From contig NZ_VCNM01000001.1 of the NCBI RefSeq assembly GCF_007671725.1, forward strand, positions 1,410,590-1,474,589: a stretch of 64,000 nucleotides of DNA. The letters run 5' to 3'. The notes below the pieces were generated by a model. That model did not search any database. It was not told the origin of the DNA and saw only the letters and a program-made list of their open reading frames with translations. Within the stretch, counting starts at the first letter, position 1; each line of letters opens with the position of its first letter. Source of the DNA: Halorubrum depositum. GTDB lineage: Archaea > Halobacteriota > Halobacteria > Halobacteriales > Haloferacaceae. The translations under genes and the position numbers were made by a program. Shown one piece after another: positions 45,118 through 52,608 of this stretch.

Positions 45118-45767
45118 CGAACGCCGACGCGGGAGAGGGCTCGGCGTCAGGCGGGGGAAACGGCTCGGCGTCAGGCGGGGGAAACGGTCCCACGTCCGAC
45201 GGGGGCCCGACGATGACCGACGAGTGGTCGATCCGCCGGATCGTCCGGACGATGATCCCGCTCCTCACCGCGCTGTCGGTGCTCCAACTCGTCTCCGGGA
45301 CCGTCCTCGAGACGTACGAGGCGGTGCTCGTCAGCAACCCGGCGCTGCTCGTGCTGGTCCCGGTCCAAATCGGAACGGCCGGGAACCTCGCGTCGATCAC
45401 CTGCTCGCGGCTCACCACGCAGCTCTACCTCGGGACGTACGAGCTGGACCCGTCGAACCCCGACCTCAGGGCGAACGCCGGCGCCGTGTTCGCCCTGGCG
45501 GGGACCGTCTTCGGCATCGTCGGCGTCGCCGCGTGGGCGATCGGGGTCGCGCTCGGCGGCACGCTCGGGCTCGGACGGGTGCTCCTCGTCTCGCTCGTCT
45601 CCGGGATGCTCCTCGCCGTCCTCGTCGTCGTCGCCAGCGTCGCCGCCGTGGAGGCCTCCTACCGGATCGGGCTCAACCCCGACGACACGACCATCCCGGT
45701 CGTCACCAACGTCTGCGACATCGCCGGCGTGCTGATCCTCTTCGCCGTCGTCTCGGTCGTCGTGTGA
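45114..45767 (+). CDS. MgtE/SLC41-like membrane half, second subunit
   Basis: 217 aa, GTG start inside the previous stop (GTGA). A Gly/Ser-rich N-terminus (GSASGGGNG repeated, from a 24-bp DNA duplication) precedes the domain. LLVLVPVQIGTAGNLASITCSRLTTQL and DDTTIPVVTNVCDIAGVLILF parallel the first subunit. An internal ATG at residue 34 (45213) is an alternative start. The two halves resemble the duplicated domains of eukaryotic SLC41. Confidence 0.8.
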   Translation: MTNADAGEGSASGGGNGSASGGGNGPTSDGGPTMTDEWSIRRIVRTMIPLLTALSVLQLVSGTVLETYEAVLVSNPALLVLVPVQIGTAGNLASITCSRLTTQLYLGTYELDPSNPDLRANAGAVFALAGTVFGIVGVAAWAIGVALGGTLGLGRVLLVSLVSGMLLAVLVVVASVAAVEASYRIGLNPDDTTIPVVTNVCDIAGVLILFAVVSVVV

Positions 45768-45810
45768 GTTCGGACGGCGGTGAGTGCGGACGCCGCTGCC
45801 GCCGTCGGGC

Positions 45811-46254
45811 TCAGAACACGCTGTCGGCGGTGGCGGCGCCGACGACGCTGAACACCGCGCTGACGGAGATGGCTTTCCCCGTCGTCACCCAGAGCTCGAC
45901 CCCCGTCACGCCCCGCTGGATGAGGAAGGTGTCCGGCGCGTCGAACAGTACCGCGAGGACGGCCACGGAGCCGAACGCGACGATCATCAGCGACACGAAC
46001 CGAGCGGGAATCCCCGCGATATCCTTTTCGACGTCGGGATCGCGGCCGGTGTCGGCCCGGTAGAGCGCGGCGTACCCGATCAGCGCGACGAGTCCGGCGG
46101 TCAGCCACCCCTGGAGCGCGTTCATGCCCGCGGCCAAGTCCCACACCTCCCCGGTGACGACGAACGGCCCCGCGAGGAGGAATCCGCCGACCGCCTGCTG
46201 TGCGGAGTCCGCGATCCGGAACTTCGGTCGACGGAGGCTCTGTGGGCGTTTCAT
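45811..46254 (-). CDS. DUF2391-like integral membrane protein
   Basis: 147 aa, start MKRPQSLRRPKFRIADSAQQ. QAVGGFLLAGPFVVTGEVWD and ALYRADTGRDPDVEKDIAG are typical of DUF2391. About four transmembrane helices. Function unknown. The open frame upstream overlaps the divergent methyltransferase promoter and is ignored. Confidence 0.78.
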   Translation of the reverse strand: MKRPQSLRRPKFRIADSAQQAVGGFLLAGPFVVTGEVWDLAAGMNALQGWLTAGLVALIGYAALYRADTGRDPDVEKDIAGIPARFVSLMIVAFGSVAVLAVLFDAPDTFLIQRGVTGVELWVTTGKAISVSAVFSVVGAATADSVF

Positions 46255-46380
46255 ACTTCCCGAAGGGACGGGAGCCGATAAAACAGCGACGCTTTTTAAC
46301 GCCGCGTCGGGTGTCTCTGCGCGCGGACGGGTCCGCGGTCCCTCCGAACCGGTTTTCACCCGCCCGCCCGTCGTCCCGCT

Positions 46381-47058
46381 ATGAGCGTTCGCGAGGAGTT
46401 CGACCAGTGGGCGACGTCGGGGAAGGACCGCGGAATGGAGGACAGACACTGGCACACCGCGAAACACGTGCTCGCGCGGATGCCGGTCGAGGCGGGCGAC
46501 GCCGTCCTCGATTTAGGCACCGGCTCCGGCTACGCGCTCCGCGCGCTCCGCGAGCGCGGCATCGATCGCGGGTACGGGCTCGACGGCGCGCCGGAGATGG
46601 CCCGCAACGCCCGGAGCTACACCGATGACGACGCGGTGGGGTTCCTCGTCGGCGACTTCGACGCGCTCCCCTTCGCCGACGACTCGCTCGACCACGTCTT
46701 CTCGATGGAGGCGTTCTACTACGCGGCCGACCCGCGCAACACGCTCCGGGAGATCCGCCGCGTGCTGAAGCCCGGCGGCACCTTCTACTGCGCCGTCAAC
46801 TACTTCGCCGAGAGCGAGTCGACCCACGCGTGGCAGGACAACATCTCGGTCGAGATGACCCTGTGGAGCCGCGCGGAGTACCGCGAGGCGTTCCGGGAGG
46901 CGGGGCTGTACGTCGCCGAACAGGACAACGTGCCCGACCGGGAGATCGAGATCCCGGACGCGGCCGAGTTCCCCACCGACGACTGGGACTCCCGCGAGGC
47001 GATGGTGGACCGCTACCGGACGTGGGGGACGCTGTTGACGGTCGGCGTCGCGCCTTGA
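46381..47058 (+). CDS. Class I SAM-dependent methyltransferase
   Basis: 225 aa. Motif I VLDLGTGSGYALRALRERG, acidic motif II (YGLDGAPEM) and LPFADDSLDHVFSMEAFYYA, then EIRRVLKPGGTFYCAVNYF, a standard small-molecule methyltransferase fold. The substrate cannot be told. Downstream lies the first copy of the dispersed hairpin element. Confidence 0.88.
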   Translation: MSVREEFDQWATSGKDRGMEDRHWHTAKHVLARMPVEAGDAVLDLGTGSGYALRALRERGIDRGYGLDGAPEMARNARSYTDDDAVGFLVGDFDALPFADDSLDHVFSMEAFYYAADPRNTLREIRRVLKPGGTFYCAVNYFAESESTHAWQDNISVEMTLWSRAEYREAFREAGLYVAEQDNVPDREIEIPDAAEFPTDDWDSREAMVDRYRTWGTLLTVGVAP

Positions 47059-47068
47059 CCTCGTCGGT

Positions 47069-47473
47069 TGTTTATAAGCTATCACCGTCGGTGACGCGGT
47101 GAACGCCTCCAAAGCCCCAGCCGCGAGGACTCGATGGGCTCGCTGCGGTCCTCGTCGCCGGCGGCAACGCCGCCGGCTGCCAGAGGCGCGAAGCGCCTCG
47201 CTGTCGCTCACTACGTTCGCTCCTGCGGTCCTTGCGTCGTCATCAGAACGCTGCGCGTTCTGATTGGCTCACGAGAGCTCTGCTCTCGTGAACGCCCGTC
47301 TTCGTCCTCGCGGCTGCCCCTTTGAGTCCCCACCCGACTGCAACCGCACAGCGCCTCACGCCTCCCCAGCCTCGTCGGACCGGCGCAACCGCGCCGGTCC
47401 GACTCCCTCGCGCGCTCCTCGCGTCCTCCGGCCGCTCGGAGGCGCGCGCCACCGCACCGCCGTCTGTTTATAA
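47069..47473 (+). repeat. Dispersed hairpin element, copy A
   Basis: Occupies the 478-bp gap after the methyltransferase gene. Identical TGTTTATAA nonamers bound it (47069 and 47465). CAAAG, an internal loop and AGCCGCGAGGAC (47110-47130) pair with GTCCTCGCGGCT and CTTTG (47304-47324). Enclosed are four perfect hairpins: 47157-47177 (loop AAC), 47183-47199 (GAA), 47242-47264 (TGC) and 47269-47291 (TCT). A fifth with 13-bp stem (47374-47403, loop AACC) lies outside. No protein is encoded. Confidence 0.8.
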
Positions 47474-47536
47474 ACGAAGAGTCGTGAACCGCCGATCCCT
47501 TTTAAGCGTGCGAACCATTCACACAGTTGATACCAC

Positions 47537-48427
47537 ATGGAACTCCGCTGCGAGGGCTGCGCCGGCTGCTGCGTCGACTGGCGGCCGCTCGCGCCGGACG
47601 CCGCCGGCTCCGACCGCGCCGGCGACCGCCCCCCGCTCGACGACGTCTACGACCTCGCCCCGCTCACCCGCGACGAGGTCGCCGCCTTCCTCGACGACGG
47701 GCTCGGCGACGCGCTCGTCCCCCGGCTGTTCGAGCCCGCGGAGCGCGACGCGACCGTCTCGATCGACGGCGTCGACGTCGCCGCCGCCCGCGACCGCCCC
47801 GTGTTCATGATCGGCCTCCGGAAGCCGCCGAAGCCGGTCGCGCCGATCGGGACCGACGAGCCCCGCTGGCTCGACGCCTGCGTCTTCCTCGACCCGACGA
47901 CGCTCCAGTGCCGGATCCACGGCGGGGACCTGTACCCCCGGACCTGCGCGACGTACCCGGGGCACAACCTCGAACTCGACGCCGAGACCGAGTGCGAGCG
48001 CGTCGAGGCCGCCGGCGGCGGCGACCGCCTCCTCGACGACGAGCCCCCCGACGACCTCCCGGCGCCCGCGTTCGGCCCCCAGGCGCTCGGGTCGACCGTC
48101 TTCGCGTACCCCGACCCCGACGACCTCGACGGGGTGGTCGATCAGATCCGGACCGACTCGCTCACCGCCGACGACCGCGCCCGGTTCGTCGGGGCCGCCG
48201 TCGGCTCGCGGCCGGGGTCGCTGTCGGTCGACCGCGACCGCATGGCCGAGGCGCGGGCCCGCGCCCGCGACGCCGACTCGTGGGCGGGGCGCGCGATCCG
48301 CGAGTGGACCGAGCGCGCGGGGGACGACGGCGACCCGGTCGCTCTCGAACCGGTCCCCCGCGACCGGCTGGTCCGCGAACTGGAGGACGACGCGGGCGCC
48401 CCCAGTACACCGGGTTGGGGCGAGTGA
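47537..48427 (+). CDS. YkgJ-type cysteine cluster protein
   Basis: 296 aa. N-terminal CEGCAGCC (Cys5, Cys8, Cys11, Cys12), then ACVFLDPTTLQCRIHGGDLYPRTCATYPGHN with further Cys, the zinc- or iron-chelating CxxCxxCC domain. The C-terminal half is variable and acidic. TTTTAAG about 30 nt upstream supports the ATG. Converges with brp. Confidence 0.85.
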   Translation: MELRCEGCAGCCVDWRPLAPDAAGSDRAGDRPPLDDVYDLAPLTRDEVAAFLDDGLGDALVPRLFEPAERDATVSIDGVDVAAARDRPVFMIGLRKPPKPVAPIGTDEPRWLDACVFLDPTTLQCRIHGGDLYPRTCATYPGHNLELDAETECERVEAAGGGDRLLDDEPPDDLPAPAFGPQALGSTVFAYPDPDDLDGVVDQIRTDSLTADDRARFVGAAVGSRPGSLSVDRDRMAEARARARDADSWAGRAIREWTERAGDDGDPVALEPVPRDRLVRELEDDAGAPSTPGWGE

Positions 48428-48488
48428 GCGCGTTTCCGATCCCGCCCTCCCCCTTCCTCCTCACGCGTCCGCTCCCGCTCTCCCCACC

Positions 48489-49589
48489 TCACGCGTTCGC
48501 TCCCGGCCGCCAGATCCCCTGTTTCCGGTCGAGCCACGCGACGACGGCGACGTGCGGGAGCGTCATGGCCGCGATGGCGACGAGCGACACGGCGAGCAGG
48601 TCGCCTGGCGCGGCGACCCCGGCGGGGACCGAGAGCCCGACCGCGGCGACGACGAGGAACCCGCCGAGGGTGAGCGGCGCGGCGTCGCGCGCGAACCGGC
48701 GGAGCGCGCCGATCACGTCGCCGTCGCCGACCGCCCCCGCCGCCCGCTCGTCCACGAGGACCAGCCGGCCGACGTGGCGGAGCCCGTGCCAGAGCGCGAA
48801 GTACACCCCGACCGCGAACACGGGCGCGGCGAGCAGGAACCACGCCCACAGCGCCGCCACCTCCCCGGCGTCGCGGAGCCAGTCGCACCGCGAGGCGCCC
48901 GCGCGAACCCGCCGGTACCCCAGTCCGATCGACAGCGCCGTCGCCGCGATCATGAACCCGCCGACGGCCAGCCGCGTCGCCGGGACGAAGACGGGGTCGA
49001 CCGCGGCCGTCGCGGCGGCCGCGTCGACGACGAACAGGCCGACGACCCACTCGGCGACCAGCCGGTACTCGCCCGGGTGCGCGAGCAGCGGGACGCCCAT
49101 CGGGAGCCCGCCGCGGACGACGAGGCTCAGCCAGCGCTCCGCGGAGGTAGGGAGGTGGTCGACGCCGGCGGCGGCGAGCACCGCCACGTCGCCCTGCCCC
49201 CAGTGGAGCCACGTGAGGAGGATGAACCCGACGAACGCCGCGACCGGCGCGAGGAAGAACGCCGCGACCACCGCACCGCCGAGGACCGCGTAGACGACGG
49301 AGACGACCGCGATCGACCGCCGGAGCGAGACGTCCGTCGCCGCGCGCAGGGGGACGAGGTGGTCGACCGCACCGTGGGCCATCCCGACGCCGAGCGTCCC
49401 CAGCGCGAACGCCGCGGCGCCGACCTCCACCGGAAACAGGGGGGTCACGGCGCCGACCGGGAGCAGCGCCGCGAGCGCCAGCGCGGGGTAGCGCGCGAAC
49501 CACCGGTCGACCGCCGACCGGGCGCGCTCGTCGCGCTCGACCGCCGTCGTCTCGCGCCGCGCCGCCGACCGGGCCGCGGTCTCAGTCAT
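48489..49589 (-). CDS. brp: Beta-carotene 15,15'-dioxygenase, Brp/Blh family
   Basis: Cleaves beta-carotene into two retinals, the chromophore of rhodopsins. 366 aa, multi-pass membrane protein. Iron-ligand histidines lie in GMAHGAVDH, LHWGQGD, WHGLRHVG and LPHVAVVAWLD. Its ATG overlaps the 3' end of crtY by 8 nt, so both act in one retinal-forming operon. No rhodopsin gene is in the window. Confidence 0.93.
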   Translation of the reverse strand: MTETAARSAARRETTAVERDERARSAVDRWFARYPALALAALLPVGAVTPLFPVEVGAAAFALGTLGVGMAHGAVDHLVPLRAATDVSLRRSIAVVSVVYAVLGGAVVAAFFLAPVAAFVGFILLTWLHWGQGDVAVLAAAGVDHLPTSAERWLSLVVRGGLPMGVPLLAHPGEYRLVAEWVVGLFVVDAAAATAAVDPVFVPATRLAVGGFMIAATALSIGLGYRRVRAGASRCDWLRDAGEVAALWAWFLLAAPVFAVGVYFALWHGLRHVGRLVLVDERAAGAVGDGDVIGALRRFARDAAPLTLGGFLVVAAVGLSVPAGVAAPGDLLAVSLVAIAAMTLPHVAVVAWLDRKQGIWRPGANA

Positions 49590-50406
49590 CGACGGGGTCG
49601 GGGGACTCGGGGTCCGGTTCGGGCGGATCGGGCGTCGGATCGAACGCGTCCACCGTCGACTCGATCGGCCGGCCGCGCCGGTCGTTCCAGTCGAGGACCC
49701 ACTCGAACAGCACGAGTCCGTTCACCGTCATCACTCCCGCGGAGGCGAAGAAGAGCATCTCCTCGATCGGGAGCCCGAGGACGGCGATCCCGGTCGTCAT
49801 CTCGGTGGAGAGCCCCCACGTCCCCATCCCGATCGCGATCCGGTCGGCGACCCAGAAGTACGCCGCGGGAATCAGCGTCGCCGCGAGCCACGTCCGCGGC
49901 GTCCGGACGAGGTACCCGCCGCCGACCGCCCACTGGAGCGCGAAGACGGGGCCGACCCACGCGATCAGCCCGCCGAGGTAGAGGTACGAGGGGTCGAGCG
50001 TCACCAGCCAGAGCCCGGCGACGGCCATCGCGAGGCCGGCGACCACGCCCGCGATCCGCGGCCCTCGGTCGAAATCCCCGTCGCGGAACGTCGGGTCGAA
50101 CCCGATCAGGTGGAGCGCGAACGCGGTGACCACCGTCTGAACCGTGAAGAAGAGGTACTCGCCGAGCGGGATCGACAGCGCCCGGACGAGCACCGCGCCG
50201 TCGGCGTACGACCACGCGCCCCGCCGGATCATGTAGCTGATCCACGGCGTCGTGTACGCGTACGCGATGGCGACGAGGATCGCGATACCGGCCGTCGCCC
50301 GGCGGCGTCGAACCACGTCGTACCGCGGCGCGAGGTACCACAGCGCCGCGACCACGGGGAGGCTGAAGACGAGATGGAACTGGAGGTACGTCAGCGTCGG
50401 AAGCAT
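49582..50406 (-). CDS. crtY: Lycopene beta-cyclase, fused CrtYc-CrtYd type
   Basis: Converts lycopene to beta-carotene. 274 aa, about seven transmembrane helices. The two halves each show the signature Pro-x-Glu-(x)-x-Phe-Phe: IPLGEYLFF and LPIEEMLFF. It supplies the substrate for brp downstream, which starts within its last codons. Confidence 0.93.
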   Translation of the reverse strand: MLPTLTYLQFHLVFSLPVVAALWYLAPRYDVVRRRRATAGIAILVAIAYAYTTPWISYMIRRGAWSYADGAVLVRALSIPLGEYLFFTVQTVVTAFALHLIGFDPTFRDGDFDRGPRIAGVVAGLAMAVAGLWLVTLDPSYLYLGGLIAWVGPVFALQWAVGGGYLVRTPRTWLAATLIPAAYFWVADRIAIGMGTWGLSTEMTTGIAVLGLPIEEMLFFASAGVMTVNGLVLFEWVLDWNDRRGRPIESTVDAFDPTPDPPEPDPESPDPVDD

Positions 50407-50532
50407 CCTATCACCCCACCGGCGCCGTTCATGCCTCTCCGTTCGCTCCGTCGCTTATTAAGGGCCACTCCAAACAGTGTGATCGACCCCGCGATCGACT
50501 CCCCGCCATCGGCGGGATCTCGTCCGTCGGAG

Positions 50533-51180
50533 CTACGCCTCGGCCGACAGCACGCCGTGCCCCTCCAGCACCTTCCCGAGCCGGAACATGGAGGCGACGA
50601 CGGCGTCGCAGACCGGGCGCACCGCGTCCTTCGGCACGAACCCGACCGCGAGCCCGGCGACCTCCAGCATCGGGAGGTCGTTGGCGCCGTCGCCGATCGC
50701 GACCGTCTCCGCCATCGCGAAGCCGAGGTCGTCGGCCAACTCGGCCAGCGCGTCGTCCTTCGTCCCCTCGATGAGCGGCCCCTCGGCGTCCCCGGTGAGC
50801 TTCCCGCCGGCCATCGGGAGGCGGTTGGCGACGATCGTGTCGGCCTCGACCCCCGCCTTCGCGAGCGCGCGCTCGACGCCGCGCTCGAACCCGCCCGTGA
50901 GCACCGCGACGTGGTGGCCGTCCGCCTGCAGGCGCCCGATCAGCTCCCCCGCGCCCGGCCGGAGCGTCACCTCGTCGAACGCGGCCGCGACCGCCTCGTC
51001 GTCGAGCCCGCCGAGCAGCTCCGCCCGTCGGTAGAGGCTCTCGGCGTAGCTGAGCTCGTCGTTCATCGCCCGCTCGGTGATCTCGGCCACCTCGTCGGCG
51101 ACGCCCGCGCGCTCGGCGAGCAGGACCGTCATCTCGGAGTCGGAGAGCGTACCGTCGAAGTCGAACGCGATCAGGCTCAT
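50533..51180 (-). CDS. serB: Phosphoserine phosphatase
   Basis: Last step of serine synthesis. 215 aa HAD-family phosphatase. Motif I DFDGTLSDSE, motif II VLTGGFERG (Thr), motif III Lys near GTKDDALAEL and motif IV GDGANDLPML. Motif I has DFDGT where many SerB have DSST or DFDST variants, but the overall pattern fits. Divergent from the small membrane gene at 51307. Confidence 0.9.
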   Translation of the reverse strand: MSLIAFDFDGTLSDSEMTVLLAERAGVADEVAEITERAMNDELSYAESLYRRAELLGGLDDEAVAAAFDEVTLRPGAGELIGRLQADGHHVAVLTGGFERGVERALAKAGVEADTIVANRLPMAGGKLTGDAEGPLIEGTKDDALAELADDLGFAMAETVAIGDGANDLPMLEVAGLAVGFVPKDAVRPVCDAVVASMFRLGKVLEGHGVLSAEA

Positions 51181-51306
51181 GGGCTCCGTTCGGCGCGGCG
51201 GGGTTTTGAAGCACCTGATCGCGCAACGGACCCCGCACGGCGGGGGCCGTCCCGGAGCGCCGCGCCCTCGGTGGCCTTTTTGCCGGTCGGGACCGTCGCC
51301 TCCGAC

Positions 51307-51504
51307 ATGGACCGAACCTCCGACGACCGCGCCGACGTCGACGACCTGCTGAAGGTGATTCTGGGGCTCGCTATCGTGTGGCTTCTCCTGGAGATCCTCG
51401 GCGCCGTGCTGGAGGTCACGTTCGCGCTCTTGGACGCGCTTCCGACGCTTATCGTCCTCGCGATCGTCGTGTTAATCGCCTTACGGCTCACCGACCGGAT
51501 CTGA
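51307..51504 (+). CDS. Small two-helix membrane protein
   Basis: 65 aa: polar MDRTSDDRADVDDLLK, then hydrophobic VILGLAIVWLLLEILGAVL and LPTLIVLAIVVLIALRL. TTTTTG about 28 nt upstream. The 2H gene begins 3 nt downstream, so the pair is likely one transcript. Function unknown. Confidence 0.7.
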   Translation: MDRTSDDRADVDDLLKVILGLAIVWLLLEILGAVLEVTFALLDALPTLIVLAIVVLIALRLTDRI

Positions 51505-51507
51505 GGC

Positions 51508-52092
51508 GTGTTCAGCCTGAACGTCCCGCTCCCGCCCGCGCTCGGCGAGCTCGCGGCCGATCTCCACCCGAAACTCTCGGGGTTCGACCGCGTGCGCGAC
51601 CGTCACACGCTCGTCTGCAAGCGCCTCGGCGTCGGGGACGTCCCGGATCGCGTCGCGGGCGACGCTCCCTCCGCCCCGCCGAACGCCGCTTCCGGCGCCG
51701 ATCCGACCCTCTCCAAGCCTGACGCGCTCGCGGCGCTCCGCGAGGACCTCCGACCGCTGCTGTCGGGAACCGACCCGTTCGACGTCGCCGTGACCGGCGT
51801 CGACGTCTTCGACGCGCCGGCGTCCGGCTCGCGGCCGGTGGTGTACCTCGCGATCGAGAGCGAGGCTCTCGTTCGGCTCCATCACCGTCTGTGCGCCGCT
51901 TACGGCGCGATCGAGGGGATCGAGGGCGACGACTTCGTCCCGCACGTCACCCTGGCGCGCGGCGGCAATCCCGACCCGGGCGTCGTGGCCGACCTCGTGA
52001 GCGCGGAGATCGAGCCGATCCGGTGGCGCGTCCACGCGATGGAGGTGTACGACCCCGAGTTCCGCGAGGTCGCCGCGACTATCCATTTATAA
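51508..52092 (+). CDS. Divergent 2H phosphoesterase (2'-5' RNA ligase-like)
   Basis: 194 aa, GTG start. The C-terminal lobe has an intact HVTLAR motif, the N-terminal lobe only RHTLVCKR, where the third position of the HxT motif is Leu. It has an insertion (about 50-72) after the first strand. The substrate may therefore differ from thpR at 23.4 kb. Its TAA stop lies inside the TTTATAAAT that bounds element B. Confidence 0.8.
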   Translation: MFSLNVPLPPALGELAADLHPKLSGFDRVRDRHTLVCKRLGVGDVPDRVAGDAPSAPPNAASGADPTLSKPDALAALREDLRPLLSGTDPFDVAVTGVDVFDAPASGSRPVVYLAIESEALVRLHHRLCAAYGAIEGIEGDDFVPHVTLARGGNPDPGVVADLVSAEIEPIRWRVHAMEVYDPEFREVAATIHL

Positions 52093-52375
52093 ATAGGCCC
52101 CCGTGACTCGTCGGTGAACTGTTTCGAATTCCCACCCGCTCGGCGATACGCTGCTGAACGATGGTTCCGGGGGAAGGCCCCCAAAGCCCCAGCCGCGACG
52201 GCTCGCGCGGCTTGCTGCGTTCCTCGCTCGGTCGCTTTCGCTCCCTCGCTGCGGTACTTGCCGCGCCGTGCTTCGCCCTCGCGGCTGCCCCTTTGAGCCC
52301 CGCCCCGCACGGCGACTGCACCTCGCGCCCGTCGGGCGCTCGGAGGCGCGCGCCACCGCTATCGATTTATAAATA
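52085..52375 (+). repeat. Dispersed hairpin element, copy B
   Basis: Fills the 301-bp gap after the 2H gene. Bounded by identical ATTTATAAATA 11-mers (52085 and 52365), the left one containing the stop codon of the upstream gene. The closing stem is shared with copy A: CAAAG (52182-52186), AGCCGCGA (52191-52198) with TCGCGGCT (52279-52286), CTTTG (52291-52295). The enclosed sequence differs from A, with GCGCGGC (52205) pairing with GCCGCGC (52260). The 3' part repeats GCTCGGAGGCGCGCGCCACC as in A. Confidence 0.8.
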
Positions 52376-52393
52376 ACACGTCGCCGTCAGCGG

Positions 52394-52606
52394 TCACTGC
52401 TTACCGCCGCCCTCGCTGCTGCCGGCATCGTCGCCCCCGCTCGGCTCGTCGACCGCGTGGTGCGGCCCGACCGGGCCGTGCGTCGGGCAGACACCGGCGA
52501 TGGGGGTCGCGTTGAGACAACAGGCGCGCTGCCGGCTCGCGATGACGCCCCGCGAGAGGGGCTCGCCGCAGCGCCGGCAGTACGCCGGGGTCCCGGCGTC
52601 GGTCAT
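52394..52606 (-). CDS. Small zinc-finger protein
   Basis: 70 aa: AYCRRCGEPL, QRACCLN and GVCPTHGP give a Cys-rich zinc site; the tail is Gly/Asp-rich. It begins 2 nt after the P450 stop, suggesting one transcript. Function unknown. Confidence 0.72.
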   Translation of the reverse strand: MTDAGTPAYCRRCGEPLSRGVIASRQRACCLNATPIAGVCPTHGPVGPHHAVDEPSGGDDAGSSEGGGKQ

Positions 52607-52608
52607 CC

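Noticed and set aside
47078..47464. Element A considered as a degraded IS or a protein gene
   Set aside because: No transposase remnant and no frame with plausible codon use; the signal is in paired hairpins, not coding potential.
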